A stretch of DNA of 64,000 nucleotides from positions 10,788,001 through 10,852,000 of the forward strand of contig NC_039483.1 of assembly GCF_003590095.1 (NCBI RefSeq). The letters run 5' to 3'. The notes beneath the pieces were generated by a model that ran no database searches, had not been told where the DNA came from, and saw only the letters and a program-made list of their open reading frames with translations. This DNA is from Trichoplusia ni (taxonomy: Eukaryota > Arthropoda > Insecta > Lepidoptera > Noctuidae). The position numbers were made by a program, and so were the translations under genes. This document shows, piece after piece, positions 12,172 through 22,143 of the stretch. Each line of letters starts with the position of its first letter. Positions within the stretch are counted from its first letter, which is position 1.

Positions 12172-12663
12172 GCGCGATTTCTTATTATTTCATGTATAAC
12201 TTTGGTGTTTCTACACCGATTTACATGATTCTTTTTTTATTGAATAGGTAATAATGTTAACTTTTTTAATTGGGGATGAGTGATAGTGTTGTAAACGTTA
12301 GAGTAGACAAATACAATCAGAAATCTCCGAATTGCTAAGCTATCGGGAGTTTCACGTGTTATTGTGAGTCAACCATAAAAGTTAGACATATGCTGTCGAG
12401 GAATATTTTTTATATAATTTTAGGGAAAATATTTCCGTCATACATGATTTCTATGTAGCTTTAACCTATAAGCCTGCACACGTGACGGAAGCTTAAAAAA
12501 TGGAGTAACTTACCCCGTTTTCCCAATATTTCCCTTCACTGCTCTGCTCCTATTGGTCGTAGCGTAATGAAAAGTATACTATAACCTGCCCAAGAGTATG
12601 AAGAATAATTGTGCCAAATTTCGTTAAAATCCGTCGAGTAGTTTTTGTTTCTATAACGAATAT

Positions 12664-12708
<45 letters not shown>

Positions 12709-12864
12709 AATTTTACTGATTGCATTTTGGCATCAGTAGCGATCCCTAACCACCCCTTGATAGTTATTTTTAAATATATTTATGTACAGAATTGACCTCT
12801 CTACAGATTTATTATAAGTATAGATAGATATAGATATAATAAGTAGATATAGATATAGATAACA
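12172..12864. other. Non-coding flank with retroelement-tail sequence
   Basis: This stretch holds no open frame. The part from about 12520 to 12720 ('ctcctattggtcg', 'aaatccgtcgagtagtt' and a GACA microsatellite) resembles abundant lepidopteran retroelement tails. The end is AT-rich with 'tagata' repeats running into the assembly gap. Confidence 0.45.
12664..12706. repeat. (GACA)n microsatellite
   Basis: About ten GACA units follow 'tataacgaatata'. Such runs are common at the 3' tails of insect LINE and SINE elements. Confidence 0.9.
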
Positions 12865-13864
12865 NNNNNNNNNNNNNNNNNNNNNNNNNNNNNNNNNNNN
12901 NNNNNNNNNNNNNNNNNNNNNNNNNNNNNNNNNNNNNNNNNNNNNNNNNNNNNNNNNNNNNNNNNNNNNNNNNNNNNNNNNNNNNNNNNNNNNNNNNNNN
13001 NNNNNNNNNNNNNNNNNNNNNNNNNNNNNNNNNNNNNNNNNNNNNNNNNNNNNNNNNNNNNNNNNNNNNNNNNNNNNNNNNNNNNNNNNNNNNNNNNNNN
13101 NNNNNNNNNNNNNNNNNNNNNNNNNNNNNNNNNNNNNNNNNNNNNNNNNNNNNNNNNNNNNNNNNNNNNNNNNNNNNNNNNNNNNNNNNNNNNNNNNNNN
13201 NNNNNNNNNNNNNNNNNNNNNNNNNNNNNNNNNNNNNNNNNNNNNNNNNNNNNNNNNNNNNNNNNNNNNNNNNNNNNNNNNNNNNNNNNNNNNNNNNNNN
13301 NNNNNNNNNNNNNNNNNNNNNNNNNNNNNNNNNNNNNNNNNNNNNNNNNNNNNNNNNNNNNNNNNNNNNNNNNNNNNNNNNNNNNNNNNNNNNNNNNNNN
13401 NNNNNNNNNNNNNNNNNNNNNNNNNNNNNNNNNNNNNNNNNNNNNNNNNNNNNNNNNNNNNNNNNNNNNNNNNNNNNNNNNNNNNNNNNNNNNNNNNNNN
13501 NNNNNNNNNNNNNNNNNNNNNNNNNNNNNNNNNNNNNNNNNNNNNNNNNNNNNNNNNNNNNNNNNNNNNNNNNNNNNNNNNNNNNNNNNNNNNNNNNNNN
13601 NNNNNNNNNNNNNNNNNNNNNNNNNNNNNNNNNNNNNNNNNNNNNNNNNNNNNNNNNNNNNNNNNNNNNNNNNNNNNNNNNNNNNNNNNNNNNNNNNNNN
13701 NNNNNNNNNNNNNNNNNNNNNNNNNNNNNNNNNNNNNNNNNNNNNNNNNNNNNNNNNNNNNNNNNNNNNNNNNNNNNNNNNNNNNNNNNNNNNNNNNNNN
13801 NNNNNNNNNNNNNNNNNNNNNNNNNNNNNNNNNNNNNNNNNNNNNNNNNNNNNNNNNNNNNNNN
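12865..13864. other. Assembly gap (1000 N)
   Basis: Exactly 1000 unknown bases are present, a conventional placeholder, so the true distance is unknown. The gap removes the 3' half of the LINE reverse transcriptase. Confidence 0.99.
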
Positions 13865-15852
13865 ACATATGCTAAATAGAATGGTAAGTCATTAATATAT
13901 ACTAAAAATAAAAATGGGCCGAGTATTGAACCCTGGGGTACCCCTAGTTTCACAGATAGTCCGGTGGACTTACTACTATTTACATCTACACATTGGACCC
14001 TATCACTCAAATAGGAATTAATTAAATCCAGTGATATATTTTTGATACCGTAATATCCGAGTTTGCATAATAATGTGTCATGCCGGACGCAATCAAATGC
14101 CTTTGAAAGGTCACAGAAAACGCCAATAGCGTTCTGAGAGTTCTCCCAAGCATCGTAGATGTGTTTCAGTAAAGCTACACCCGCGTCGGTAGTTGAACGT
14201 CCCTTTGTAAAACCGTATTGCTCGCTATGCAAGAGGGTCTTGTGATTAAAATAATGTAGTAGTTGTTTTAATATCAATTTTTCAAAAATCTTACTGAATG
14301 CAGGTAAAATTGAAATCGGTCTAAAATTACCAACGTCACATTTACTGCCTGCCTTAAATAACGGTATGACTTTACTGTGTTTCATCAAGTCCGGGAAGAC
14401 ACCTACGTCTACGCATTTATTAAAGATAACAGCTAAGGAGGGTGCTACAATGTTTATTATATTACTTAGGAGTTTTACAGAAAAACCCCAAAGATCTTCG
14501 GTTTTCTTTTGACTGAGTGATTTAAAAACATTGGTTATATATCTAATGGAGTCACATATTCGAAACTAAAAGTAGAATCACAACTGGGCACGCAATTACG
14601 TAATAGTTTTTCCGCGTCAAGTGATGATGATTTTAAAGATCTCGTTGTTGTTAATGGTATATCTGTGAAAAAGTTATTGAATATAGAGGCGATTTCTGTA
14701 GCTTCAGTAACTAGTTCATTATTGGATAAAATCTCGAAGTTATTATCGCGTTTCGTAGCCTTACCAGTTTCTTGATTGATAATATTCCACGTGGCTTTTA
14801 CTTTATTTACAGAGTTTTTAATTTTTTCGCTGATATAGTTAGATTTAGCAGAGTTACAAACCTTTTCAAAAATTTTAGAATAATTTCTAACATAATTTAC
14901 AAAATCTGCGTCAAATTTATATTTTTTCATGCCATATAACTCATACAACCTACTTCGACTTTTGTATATACCAGTAGTGGCCCATTGATTAAACGAGGCA
15001 GCAGAACTGCACTTGACTTGCCTAGTTTTACACTTAAAAATTGTTTCAAACTCGCTTTTAACTACATTAAAAACTGATTCATAAGCCTCATTTGGGTTAA
15101 TCGAGTCCAAAAGTGATGGCCGTAATTTTGACTTGATGTTGTTTTTGAAACGCGCACAACGATGCGCTGTGTAAGGCCTACTGACCACCTTAACAGTTTT
15201 ATTATGAAGTAACTGGGAAAAACTAGCAAGTTGGCCGCAATGGTCAGAAGTAATATCAGTTAATAGTAATGTTTCATTTGCTTTACAACTACTAAATATA
15301 TTATCTATGCAAGTTGCGGAAGAGGCCGTAAACCTGATTGGTTCGCAAAAAAGGTTATCTAAATTAAACGACTTGAACAAATTCAGAAGTCGGATAGTAA
15401 ATGGAGCTAATTCTAAAATATTAACATTGAAATCCCCACAAACTATAACTTGTTTATTATTAAATTTAACTTTCGATAGTGAATCTTCCCATAACAGATT
15501 CAAATAAATTAAAATCACTTGAACGGGGTCTGTACACACAAATAATAATGTATTGCTCTAGTTCTACACAGGACAGTTCAATAGAGCGTTCGACAGAAAG
15601 GTTGACAATGTCAGGACGTTCTTTACATTTAATTTCGTTTGAAACAATAATCAGTGACCCTCCGTGAATAGCACTCTTTCTTACAAACGCACTCTGTATG
15701 GAATAATGGACGCTATTAAATACCGCCACCTCAAAGTCTCTTAACCAGTGTTCAGTTAAACATAACACCTGAACATCGTGATTTTCAATAAATAAACTTA
15801 ATTCTAATTCTTTGCCGGAGAGGCCTTGCATGTTTTGATGAATAACATTCAA
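13865..15852 (-). pseudogene. LINE ORF2: APE endonuclease and reverse transcriptase
   Basis: ORF2 would nick target DNA and reverse transcribe the LINE RNA. The endonuclease spans three frames: 15852-15466 (CLTEHWL, the catalytic Glu region), then 15539-14535 after a frameshift near 15500 (CGDFNVN and SDHCGQLASF catalytic motifs). After a further frameshift near 14535 the RT begins (14388 downwards) with NFRPISILPAFSKIFEK, CDLSKAFDCVRHDTLL and GVPQGSILGPFLFLVYIND. The gap cuts off the catalytic YxDD motif. ORF2 overlaps the end of ORF1 by 4 nt. Confidence 0.85.
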
Positions 15853-16782
15853 TCCATGCAGCCTTTCCGTTGTCCCGCCTTGCTGTTTAAACAGCTAGAT
15901 GTATATAAATTGTTAGTACTATTACTAACATTATCAAAAACCTTCGGTACATAAGTACCTGAATCTGGTATATTATATGCTAATAATTTAGCAATTCGTC
16001 GCTTACATGCACTTGACAAATACATACTGTACTGGGTCATTTTAAATGACCTACAAAATTTATTCATATCAAAGTACATAATTGAATTTTGGTTATAACA
16101 AGTAATATTATAGATTAATAAATTTAAATTGTATATATGCATATTCTGCTCATAAGTTAATGAATTAGAGTAGGGCAGAGCACAGAAAATAAATTTACAT
16201 TTATTCTTTTCACAAATTTGTAACATTGAATCAATACAATCAATAATATTTGCACTACTGACAGCCAGGCCATCCCCAAATAATAAAATACCAGTGGAAC
16301 CTGCATTGAAATTTTGCAAAAACTGGCACCGGGTAAACAGGTATTCAGTACACTCTGCTGGGAACAGGAACAAATGATACTACCTAATCCTTGACCTAAT
16401 TTATCTGAAAAGATATGTGTCCTTATAATTTTATCTTTTTTATTCTTTGCAAGCTAACCTTTTTTAAAGCTGGTTTAGTGAGCACCGGTACAGGTTCTGC
16501 ACTTTGAGGTTTGACAGAGGCCGTGGGCGGTGAGCAGGAGCAAGCACAACACAGATTATTGGTCAGGGATCCGGCCTCCACCATGCGTTCACTCAGTTCT
16601 TTTTGTGACGCTTCATATTTATGGAATATATCTTGCAGAGTGCATTCCCTAGACTCAAGCTGTTCTTGGAGGATCGCTGTCTCTTGATCATACATAATCC
16701 TACTTTGATCTAGTTGCCTATTTAAGGCCTGTATCTGTGAATTTAAAATTACATGCTTTTTCCTAAGATTAATATTATTGTT
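15849..16782 (-). pseudogene. LINE ORF1, C-terminal part with esterase-like domain
   Basis: From 16782 to about 16423 the frame encodes a coiled coil (for example LQEQLESRECTLQDIF) followed by a proline/cysteine stretch. A second frame, 16373-15849, includes ILLFGDGLAVSS, which resembles block I of SGNH/GDSL esterases, as found in ORF1 of CR1-type LINEs; the serine position appears as glycine here. The two frames are separated by a stop or frameshift near 16400. The N-terminal part was displaced to 35.8 kb by the Polinton insertion. Confidence 0.65.
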
Positions 16783-16788
16783 TTTACT
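16783..16788. repeat. Target-site duplication of Polinton P1, left
   Basis: TTTACT directly abuts the first base of the left inverted repeat and is repeated at 35439-35444. Polintons generate 6-bp duplications. Confidence 0.92.
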
Positions 16789-16908
16789 AGTAGTATATTA
16801 TTGGGCATTCTGTCCACTCCTCCGCTCATGCATGCGCATTCGCGTCGTGGGACAGAATGCCCAATAGGTTATGAGCGACACATATCATGGAATAGAACGC
16901 CTAATGGT
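16789..16908 (+). repeat. Left terminal inverted repeat of P1
   Basis: The first 120 bases match the inverted right end (35319-35438) except for a few differences, including one missing C near 16814. Inside are three copies of a motif like ATTGGGCATTCTGTCCCA: two face each other as a hairpin and a diverged third follows. Confidence 0.93.
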
Positions 16909-17088
16909 GGCTGGTCGCTCGGCGGGTGCGCCTCGCAGCCGATAGTGGTAGAGTATGTTCAATATCCGATAATCGACTCGATCCATTTAGTCGAGTATTC
17001 TCACAGGCTTACCATGTGTAATTTGTGATTCGATTGATCAAAAAAGTTTATAAGTGAAGGCTATGAACGTATTTTACCATTCTTAGAC

Positions 17089-17776
17089 ATGAAGTTTATT
17101 AAACAACCCCAATCATTGAATGTAAACACTATCTGTGATGATATTCCCAAGACTCATGCTCGTCATAGTGAATTATTACCTAACATAGTACGTTGTATAA
17201 TTTGTGGTCCGTCAAATTGTGGAAAAACAAATTTGCTCATATTGGTCTTCTTATCCATGAAAATGGTTTAAAATTTCAAAATGTTTACGTTTATTCAAAA
17301 CTTTGCACCAACTTAAGTATAGATTTCTGGAAAGTGTTTTACAACGAGTTCCAGGTATTTCATTTCAGAAATATCATGGAAATGAAGACGTTTTAAGTGT
17401 TCAGGATGCTAAACCGAACTCTGTCATAATATTTGATGACGTTGCATGTGAAAATCAAAGTAACATGCGAGATTACTTTGCAATGGGTCGACACATAAAT
17501 ATCGATTGTTTTTATCTCAATCAAACGTATAGTAAAGTGCCAAAACAGTTAGTAAGAGACAACGCTAACCTTATCGTACTATTTAAGCAGGATGATATTA
17601 ATCTGAAGCATATATATGAAGAACACGTTAATACAGATATGACTTGGGCTCAGTTTCGTGAAATGTGTTCTAAAATTTGGAGTGAACCTTACAACTTTCT
17701 GGTAATAAATAAAGATTGCCCTAAAAATAATGGATGTTATAGAAATAAGTTTGACACATTTGTCGTCTTTGAATAA
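17089..17776 (+). pseudogene. Polinton packaging ATPase (FtsK/HerA, A32-like)
   Basis: This protein would pump element DNA into the capsid. The Walker A motif is IICGPSNCGKTN (near 17200-17235) and Walker B is NSVIIFDDV (about 17419-17445). A later stretch (QTYSKVPKQLVRDNANL) is also conserved in the P2 copy at 42185. Frameshifts near 17243 and 17300 split the gene over three frames. Comparison with P2 shows about 230 residues. It is the first gene after the left inverted repeat. Confidence 0.88.
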
Positions 17777-17863
17777 GAAAATGATATATATTTAAGACTC
17801 CTGACATTGTTACCTTATTACTCGTTTAACAACTCTTATGAGATAACTATACATTTATCAACG

Positions 17864-18735
17864 ATGGAAAAATCATTGAAAAGACAAATAGTAGATGCTT
17901 CAGCGGCTGTAAAGAAAAAAGTACGCGCCATGAGAGAGCTTGAGATTGGCAATAAGCAAGCATTAGAAACGGTTTTTAAACCTATAACCGAATCACTTAA
18001 TTTACTAAGCAACACCAGTAATGAAACTACTTCTAATGAAAATGGAAAAATCCTGGAAAACAGTCATACATTAAACAATGAAGCCTCTAGTAGCAGAAAG
18101 TACGAAGAAAGCAGTGATGAAAATGAAATCGACAGTGAATCTTCATTTCAATCCATGGGTGATAAGAACGAAGAATGCGATACATCATCTTGGTCCCTAT
18201 CTCCTGAAGCACTACATGATGTACCATTCGGTGTTCGGATAGAGCGTGGAAAACTTATGTTAGGTTCAGCTAGCATTACGATTGGTGACGATTTTGTTAC
18301 AGTCGCGGGTCGCAAATATCGTAATACACCCGGTTTGAAACATTTGCTGCTAAAAAAAGATGTAGACTTGAGTATAGTGACAGATAATGATATGCAACAT
18401 TACAAGTCCATGCTGCTCGATACAAATGCACATCGTCGAGATTTTGAACCAAACAAACCCATCAAAAGTAGCAAAGGACAAAAATATTTGCAAATTATTA
18501 AACCTCTTTTCAAATTACAAAGTACAAATCAGATCTATAATCAACCAAAGGGAAATGGACTACCCTTGACAAAGTGTGGAGAAAAAACGTAGACTATGTT
18601 TATTGGGACAATCCAAACGAACTAGTGGATAGATTAAAACTTTTGATTGCTTCACGAGACGCTGGCAACACTGGGCTGGACAATGAAATAATCTCCATCA
18701 TTGAAGAATTACGTGAAAGTAAGGTTATCAGTTAA
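17864..18735 (+). pseudogene. Conserved Polinton protein, function unknown (one frameshift)
   Basis: The N-terminal third is basic and helical (MEKSLKRQIVDASAAVKKK), the middle is a serine/glutamate-rich linker, and the C-terminal half is conserved with P2 (47314-48224): DVPFGVRIERGKLMLG, TPGLKHLLLKKD, then YWDNPNELVDRLKLLIASR and a final EELRE helix. A frameshift near 18555 separates the last ~55 residues. It sits between ATPase and integrase in both elements. I recognise the C-terminal motif as recurring in insect transposon proteins but know no function; a structural or scaffolding role is possible. Confidence 0.75.
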
Positions 18736-18820
18736 TAAATATCTTCCATCCTCTGCATACGTTTCATTTTACTGTTAACCCTTCAATAAAAAGCATACTA
18801 ATACTACTTATACATTTAAA

Positions 18821-19153
18821 ATGAATATAGACAAATTTGGTCATTATATTCATAAAAGAATGCGATTGACTGAATTATTCGAGAGTAATGATAATTCATT
18901 GACAAAAACAGAAAATGGTGAATTTGATTTGAAAGCTGCAACGTTAAGAGGTATCAGAACTCCTGTAGAGCCAGATGACGCTGTAAATAAGGTCTATGTC
19001 GATCAATTCATAACAAAAATAACAAAAGATTTACATAAAGCCACGCTGTTAATGCAAGCTCGAATTATGGACGATGTACAAAATACTTTAAAAGCGAAGA
19101 TATATGAAGTTTCCATTCATTTAGAAGATAAGTTTTACACAAAACAGCTGTAG
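18821..19153 (+). CDS. Fibre-like small protein (110 aa)
   Basis: The intact frame encodes a short N-terminus, then a segment with LRGIRTPVEPDDAVNKVYVD, followed by a long amphipathic helix. The 'G-I-x-x-V-x-x-P-x-D-A-x-N-K-x-Y-V-D' pattern is the one seen at trimeric shaft/head junctions of phage tail fibres and similar fibre proteins. An attachment-fibre or trimerising role is inferred from this motif alone. P2 lacks it: only the start region survives near 48274, followed by a deletion. Confidence 0.5.
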   Translation: MNIDKFGHYIHKRMRLTELFESNDNSLTKTENGEFDLKAATLRGIRTPVEPDDAVNKVYVDQFITKITKDLHKATLLMQARIMDDVQNTLKAKIYEVSIHLEDKFYTKQL

Positions 19154-19183
19154 ATAACTTATTAGCACCTAAAAGTCATCATA

Positions 19184-20114
19184 ATGTCCAAACAAGAAAT
19201 TGTAAATGAAATCCATAAAGCAGCGAGAAAAATTTTTATCGACGATCTGTAATTTTAAAAGGGATTGATGATTTGTGGCAAGCCGATTTAATGGACATGC
19301 AAAATTAAGGAAAATACAACAAAGGTTACAATTACATATTATTGGTGATTGATTGTTTCTCAAAATACGCCTGGGCAGAACCGCTCAAATCGAAAAATAA
19401 AATTGATGTTACTACTGCATTTGAGAACATACTCAATAAAAGTCAACGCAAACCAGTTAATTTACAAACAGATTCAGGAACAGAGTTTTATAATACATCA
19501 TTCCAAATGCTCATGAAAAGGTTAATATTAACCATTACTCGACCTTTTCTACAAAGAAAGCTTCAATTGTAGAGCGTTTGATAAAACTTTTAAAAATAAA
19601 TTGTATAAGTGTTTTAGTATGAACGGAAACTACAAGTGGTATGTAACGGTGTTACAAGATACGTTGAAAATTTATAACAACACAAAGCACCGTACTATTA
19701 AATGCAAACCTGTTGAAGTAAATAAATGCAATGAGTTAAACCTAAAAGACAATATAAAAAGAACACATAAGCACATATCTTTTCGTTGCGTACCAAAGTT
19801 CAAAGTTGGTGACAGTGTTCGGATTAGTAAATACAAGCATGTTTTTAAAAAGGGATATACTCCTAATTGGTCAACTGAAATATTTACCATAAAAAAGTTA
19901 ACAATACCACACCCACAACGTATCACATAGAAGATCAACGAAAACAAGCTATTTTAGGAACTTTTTATGAACCGGAACTTCAAAAAACATATTTCCCAAG
20001 CGTTTATTTGATAGAAAAAGTTTTAAAAGAAAAGGAAATAAATTGTTTGTGAAATGGTTAGGTTTAAGTAACGCAGAAAATAGTTGGATCAACAGAGCTG
20101 CGATTGTGAATTGA
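19184..20114 (+). pseudogene. Polinton integrase (DDE, chromodomain)
   Basis: This retroviral-type integrase would insert element DNA. Visible pieces are the first catalytic Asp region (DLWQADLMDM, near 19267), LVIDCFSKYAWAEPLKSKNK, the second Asp (LQTDSGTEFYN), the glutamate region (SIVERL near 19565), and an SH3-like segment (FKVGDSVRISKYK). A C-terminal chromodomain-like end (VYLIEKVLK, then KWLGLSNAENSW in another frame) follows. At least four frameshifts or stops break it (near 19230, 19300, 19530 and 20035). P2 holds a much better copy at 48387. Confidence 0.88.
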
Positions 20115-20185
20115 TAAAAGGTAGATATCAAATCATTCATATAAACATTATTATTTCTTACATGTCTTTCATTTTGCTTTGAACG

Positions 20186-20915
20186 ATGCAAGGTGGTGGA
20201 CTAGTAAATAGTGTGATTAATAATTTACCCTTTGAACTTCATTTGCCTGGTTACAATTATTGTGGACCAGGTACTAAACTTCAAAAACGTTTACTACGTG
20301 GAGATCGAGGCGTAAACAAGTTAGACGAAGCTTGTATGCATCACGATATTGCATATCAGAACCATACAGATTTACCTAATCGACACAAAGCCGATTTACA
20401 ACTGTTAAACATGGCTAAACAAAGACTTAGGTCTAAGGATGCAGGAAAAGGGGAAAAACTTAGCTCATGGTTAGTGAGCAAAGTCATGAAAGCCAAAATA
20501 AAGTCTGGTGCAGGAATTAAAACGTTTAACAGCTTTGTGTCGAAAATAAGATCAAAAATTAGAAAACTAAAACACAAGGACAGTAAGGCTCTTATAAACG
20601 CCGCTTACTTGGCTGCAAGAAAAATATTTCCTTGCATACAGAAAGTACGAGTTCCTCGGGTCATACCCATACCGAAAACTGGTGGAGTTCTGCCTTTGAT
20701 CCCAATTTTTGCTGGTTTATCGGCATTAGGATCTTTAGCGGGTGGTGCTGCTGGTATCGCAAAAAACTGTTAACGATTATAGAACAGCTCAAAAAAATTT
20801 ACAAGAAACTGAACGACACAATAAAACTATGGAAGCATTAGCCATAGGAAAAGGGTTGTACATTAAACCACATAAAAATGGTACAGGTTTGTTTATAAAT
20901 TCATCAAAAAACTGA
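20186..20915 (+). pseudogene. PLA2-domain capsid-associated protein (one frameshift)
   Basis: Residues ~20-60 have the phospholipase A2 signature: calcium loop YNYCGPGTKL and catalytic CMHHDIAY. This is similar to the PLA2 modules of parvovirus minor capsid proteins, which breach endosomal membranes. A basic linker follows, then a glycine/alanine-rich hydrophobic segment (PLIPIFAGLSALG) that could insert in membranes, and a conserved tail (KGLYIKPHKNGTG). One extra A near 20765 shifts the frame. The gene ends in the slippery sequence A_AAA_AAC followed by TGA 913-915 (20913-20915), identical in layout to P2. Confidence 0.85.
20906..20912 (+). promoter_or_regulatory. Candidate -1 ribosomal frameshift heptamer A_AAA_AAC
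   Basis: In the PLA2-gene frame the codons read TCA AAA AAC TGA. The heptamer is a canonical X_XXY_YYZ slippery site. Slipping back one base puts ribosomes directly into the protease frame (CTG ATA AGA...). That frame has no AUG between an upstream TAA at 20873 and 20999. P2 keeps the same heptamer, stop and phase at 50172-50178. Confidence 0.6.
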
Positions 20916-21286
20916 TAAGAGAGCTACCTAATCGTCCATTAACTGATATTGATATCAAAAAGCACGCACGCGACTTGCCATACTTTCGAGGAGTTTACAT
21001 GAAAGATCAGCTACCGAGAAAACCAAAACAGGTTGAATGTGCTATTGTGAATTTGGACAATTCAAAAAATGAAGGAACGCATTGGGTAGCTTATGTTAAA
21101 TTTAATAATTATTGTGAATATTTTGACAGCTTTGGTGATTTAAAACCGCCTCTCGAATTGATACGGTACTTAAAAAACTATAATATTTTTTATAACTACA
21201 CAAGATACCAAAAATTCAATTCTGTGAATTGTGGACACTTATGTTTAGAATATCTAAGGAATTTTTGGAAAAATAAACGTGTATAA
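20912..21286 (+). CDS. Adenain-like cysteine protease
   Basis: This Ulp1/adenain-fold enzyme would cleave capsid precursors during maturation. The catalytic triad is visible: His in GTHWVAY, Asp in EYFDSFG and Cys in NCGHLCLEYL. The conserved N-terminal LPYFRGVY block lies upstream of the first AUG (20999), so an AUG start would lose part of the fold. Conservation with P2 begins just after the slippery heptamer. Expression is therefore likely by -1 frameshifting from the PLA2 gene, or by non-AUG initiation. About 124 codons, with no breaks. Confidence 0.88.
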   Translation: MIRELPNRPLTDIDIKKHARDLPYFRGVYMKDQLPRKPKQVECAIVNLDNSKNEGTHWVAYVKFNNYCEYFDSFGDLKPPLELIRYLKNYNIFYNYTRYQKFNSVNCGHLCLEYLRNFWKNKRV

Positions 21287-21323
21287 ATTAATATGTTATT
21301 CTTTCATTTTTATCATTCTGAAG

Positions 21324-22001
21324 ATGTCCCTCACTTTGTCAATAACTGGAAACTCATCAGATTTGTCTACATACTATCCAAACACATTACAATTAAACGG
21401 TCAGTACGAATGCGCATTATTGCATTTCTCAACGTTTAATTCTATTCCAAATATTGATAAAAAGAACAATAAGTTCTACTATGGATCCGAGGAAGTAATT
21501 GAAATACCCGAAGGAACTTATGAACTTCAAGATATTAGTGATTATATTAAATCCAAAATACAAAATGCATCGATAAAACTACGATGCAATAACAATACTC
21601 TAAAAACTACAATACTCTGTTCAAAAGATATAAACTTCGATAAGGAAGACACTTTTCGAAATCTACTAGGGTATGATAAGCAGATCTTGAAAGCTAATAA
21701 ATTGCATGTCTCACAGTTCCCAGTTAACATTTTACCAACAACCGTGATCAGGATTGAATGTGATATTGTCAGTGGTTCGTACATAAACGGAGAGCCCAGT
21801 CACATTATCCACGAATTTGCACTCAACGTGCCACCAGGATATAGAATCATAGAAATTCCTAAAAACGCAATATACTTTCCGATTAACCAAAACAACATAA
21901 GCTGCATACATATACGGTTACTGGACATAAACAATCAACTAATAAATTTACGCGGTGAAGAAGTACAGCTGTATTTACATCTAAGAAGAAAAAATGATTG
22001 A
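21324..22001 (+). CDS. Minor capsid (penton-like) protein
   Basis: The frame is intact with 225 residues, starting at MSLTLSITGNSSDLSTYY. It is beta-rich, and P2 has a homologue (50586-50990) sharing VIRIECD, GSY, HIIHEF and IYFP blocks. Its place just before the major capsid gene fits the single-jelly-roll penton protein of Polintons. I rely on gene order and conserved blocks rather than a fold prediction. Its stop overlaps the start of the next small ORF. Confidence 0.75.
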   Translation: MSLTLSITGNSSDLSTYYPNTLQLNGQYECALLHFSTFNSIPNIDKKNNKFYYGSEEVIEIPEGTYELQDISDYIKSKIQNASIKLRCNNNTLKTTILCSKDINFDKEDTFRNLLGYDKQILKANKLHVSQFPVNILPTTVIRIECDIVSGSYINGEPSHIIHEFALNVPPGYRIIEIPKNAIYFPINQNNISCIHIRLLDINNQLINLRGEEVQLYLHLRRKND

Positions 22002-22143
22002 CTATAATAAATATATATATCAACCAGAAAAAATCCTCAGTTTACATCAAGCTCCCAGTCATATAAGGTCTAGCTCGAGGAAAATAATAAAATTAACAAG
22101 AGAAAATAAAGCATTTCTTAAAGCAATCGGTTTACTAAAATGA
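21994..22143 (+). CDS. Small basic protein (49 aa) between the capsid genes
   Basis: The ATG overlaps the end of the minor capsid gene by 8 nt, and the TGA overlaps the ATG of the major capsid gene. The product is basic, with C-terminus KLTRENKAFLKAIGLLK; P2 encodes a 48-aa homologue (50987-51133) with KLTKTNKDFLKALGF. Conservation in both elements at the same junction supports a real gene. A DNA-condensing or capsid-cement role is only a guess. Confidence 0.7.
   Translation: MIDYNKYIYQPEKILSLHQAPSHIRSSSRKIIKLTRENKAFLKAIGLLK

Larger units (their letters stand above)
6052..12180 (-). mobile_element. Helitron rolling-circle transposon (near complete)
   Basis: On the minus strand the 3' end is exact: hairpin GCGGACGAAGTCGCGGGC, then CTAG at 6055-6052, then host T. 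The element encodes a Rep-helicase from 11446 to 6374, preceded by an AT-rich tandem-repeat leader (about 11500-11880) and a GC-rich TATA-bearing segment near 12090. The 5' TC terminus was not located, so the right boundary is approximate. Two frameshifts break the coding region, but otherwise the protein is well preserved. Confidence 0.8.
13865..16782 (-). mobile_element. CR1-like LINE, 3' part
   Basis: This minus-strand non-LTR retrotransposon carries the second half of ORF1 and most of ORF2 (endonuclease and reverse transcriptase), truncated at the assembly gap. Its 5' continuation lies at 35445-35811, on the far side of the Polinton, which inserted within ORF1. An esterase-like domain in ORF1 together with an APE-type endonuclease points to the CR1/Zenon/Daphne group. 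I could not choose among these clades. Confidence 0.8.

Noticed and set aside
12865..13864. Meaningful spacing between LINE RT and the flank
   Set aside because: Exactly 1000 N is a placeholder length, so distance cannot be interpreted.
12733..14388. Long frame running through the N gap
   Set aside because: Most of the residues are unknown bases. Only the RT portion right of 13864 is real evidence.
16753..17028. Frame over the left inverted repeat
   Set aside because: It spans the hairpin and has no counterpart in P2.
20759..20772. A second A_AAA_AAC in the P1 PLA2 gene
   Set aside because: It arises from an extra A relative to P2, and neither shifted frame leads into a conserved gene. It is a mutation, and a reminder that such heptamers occur by chance in A-rich DNA.
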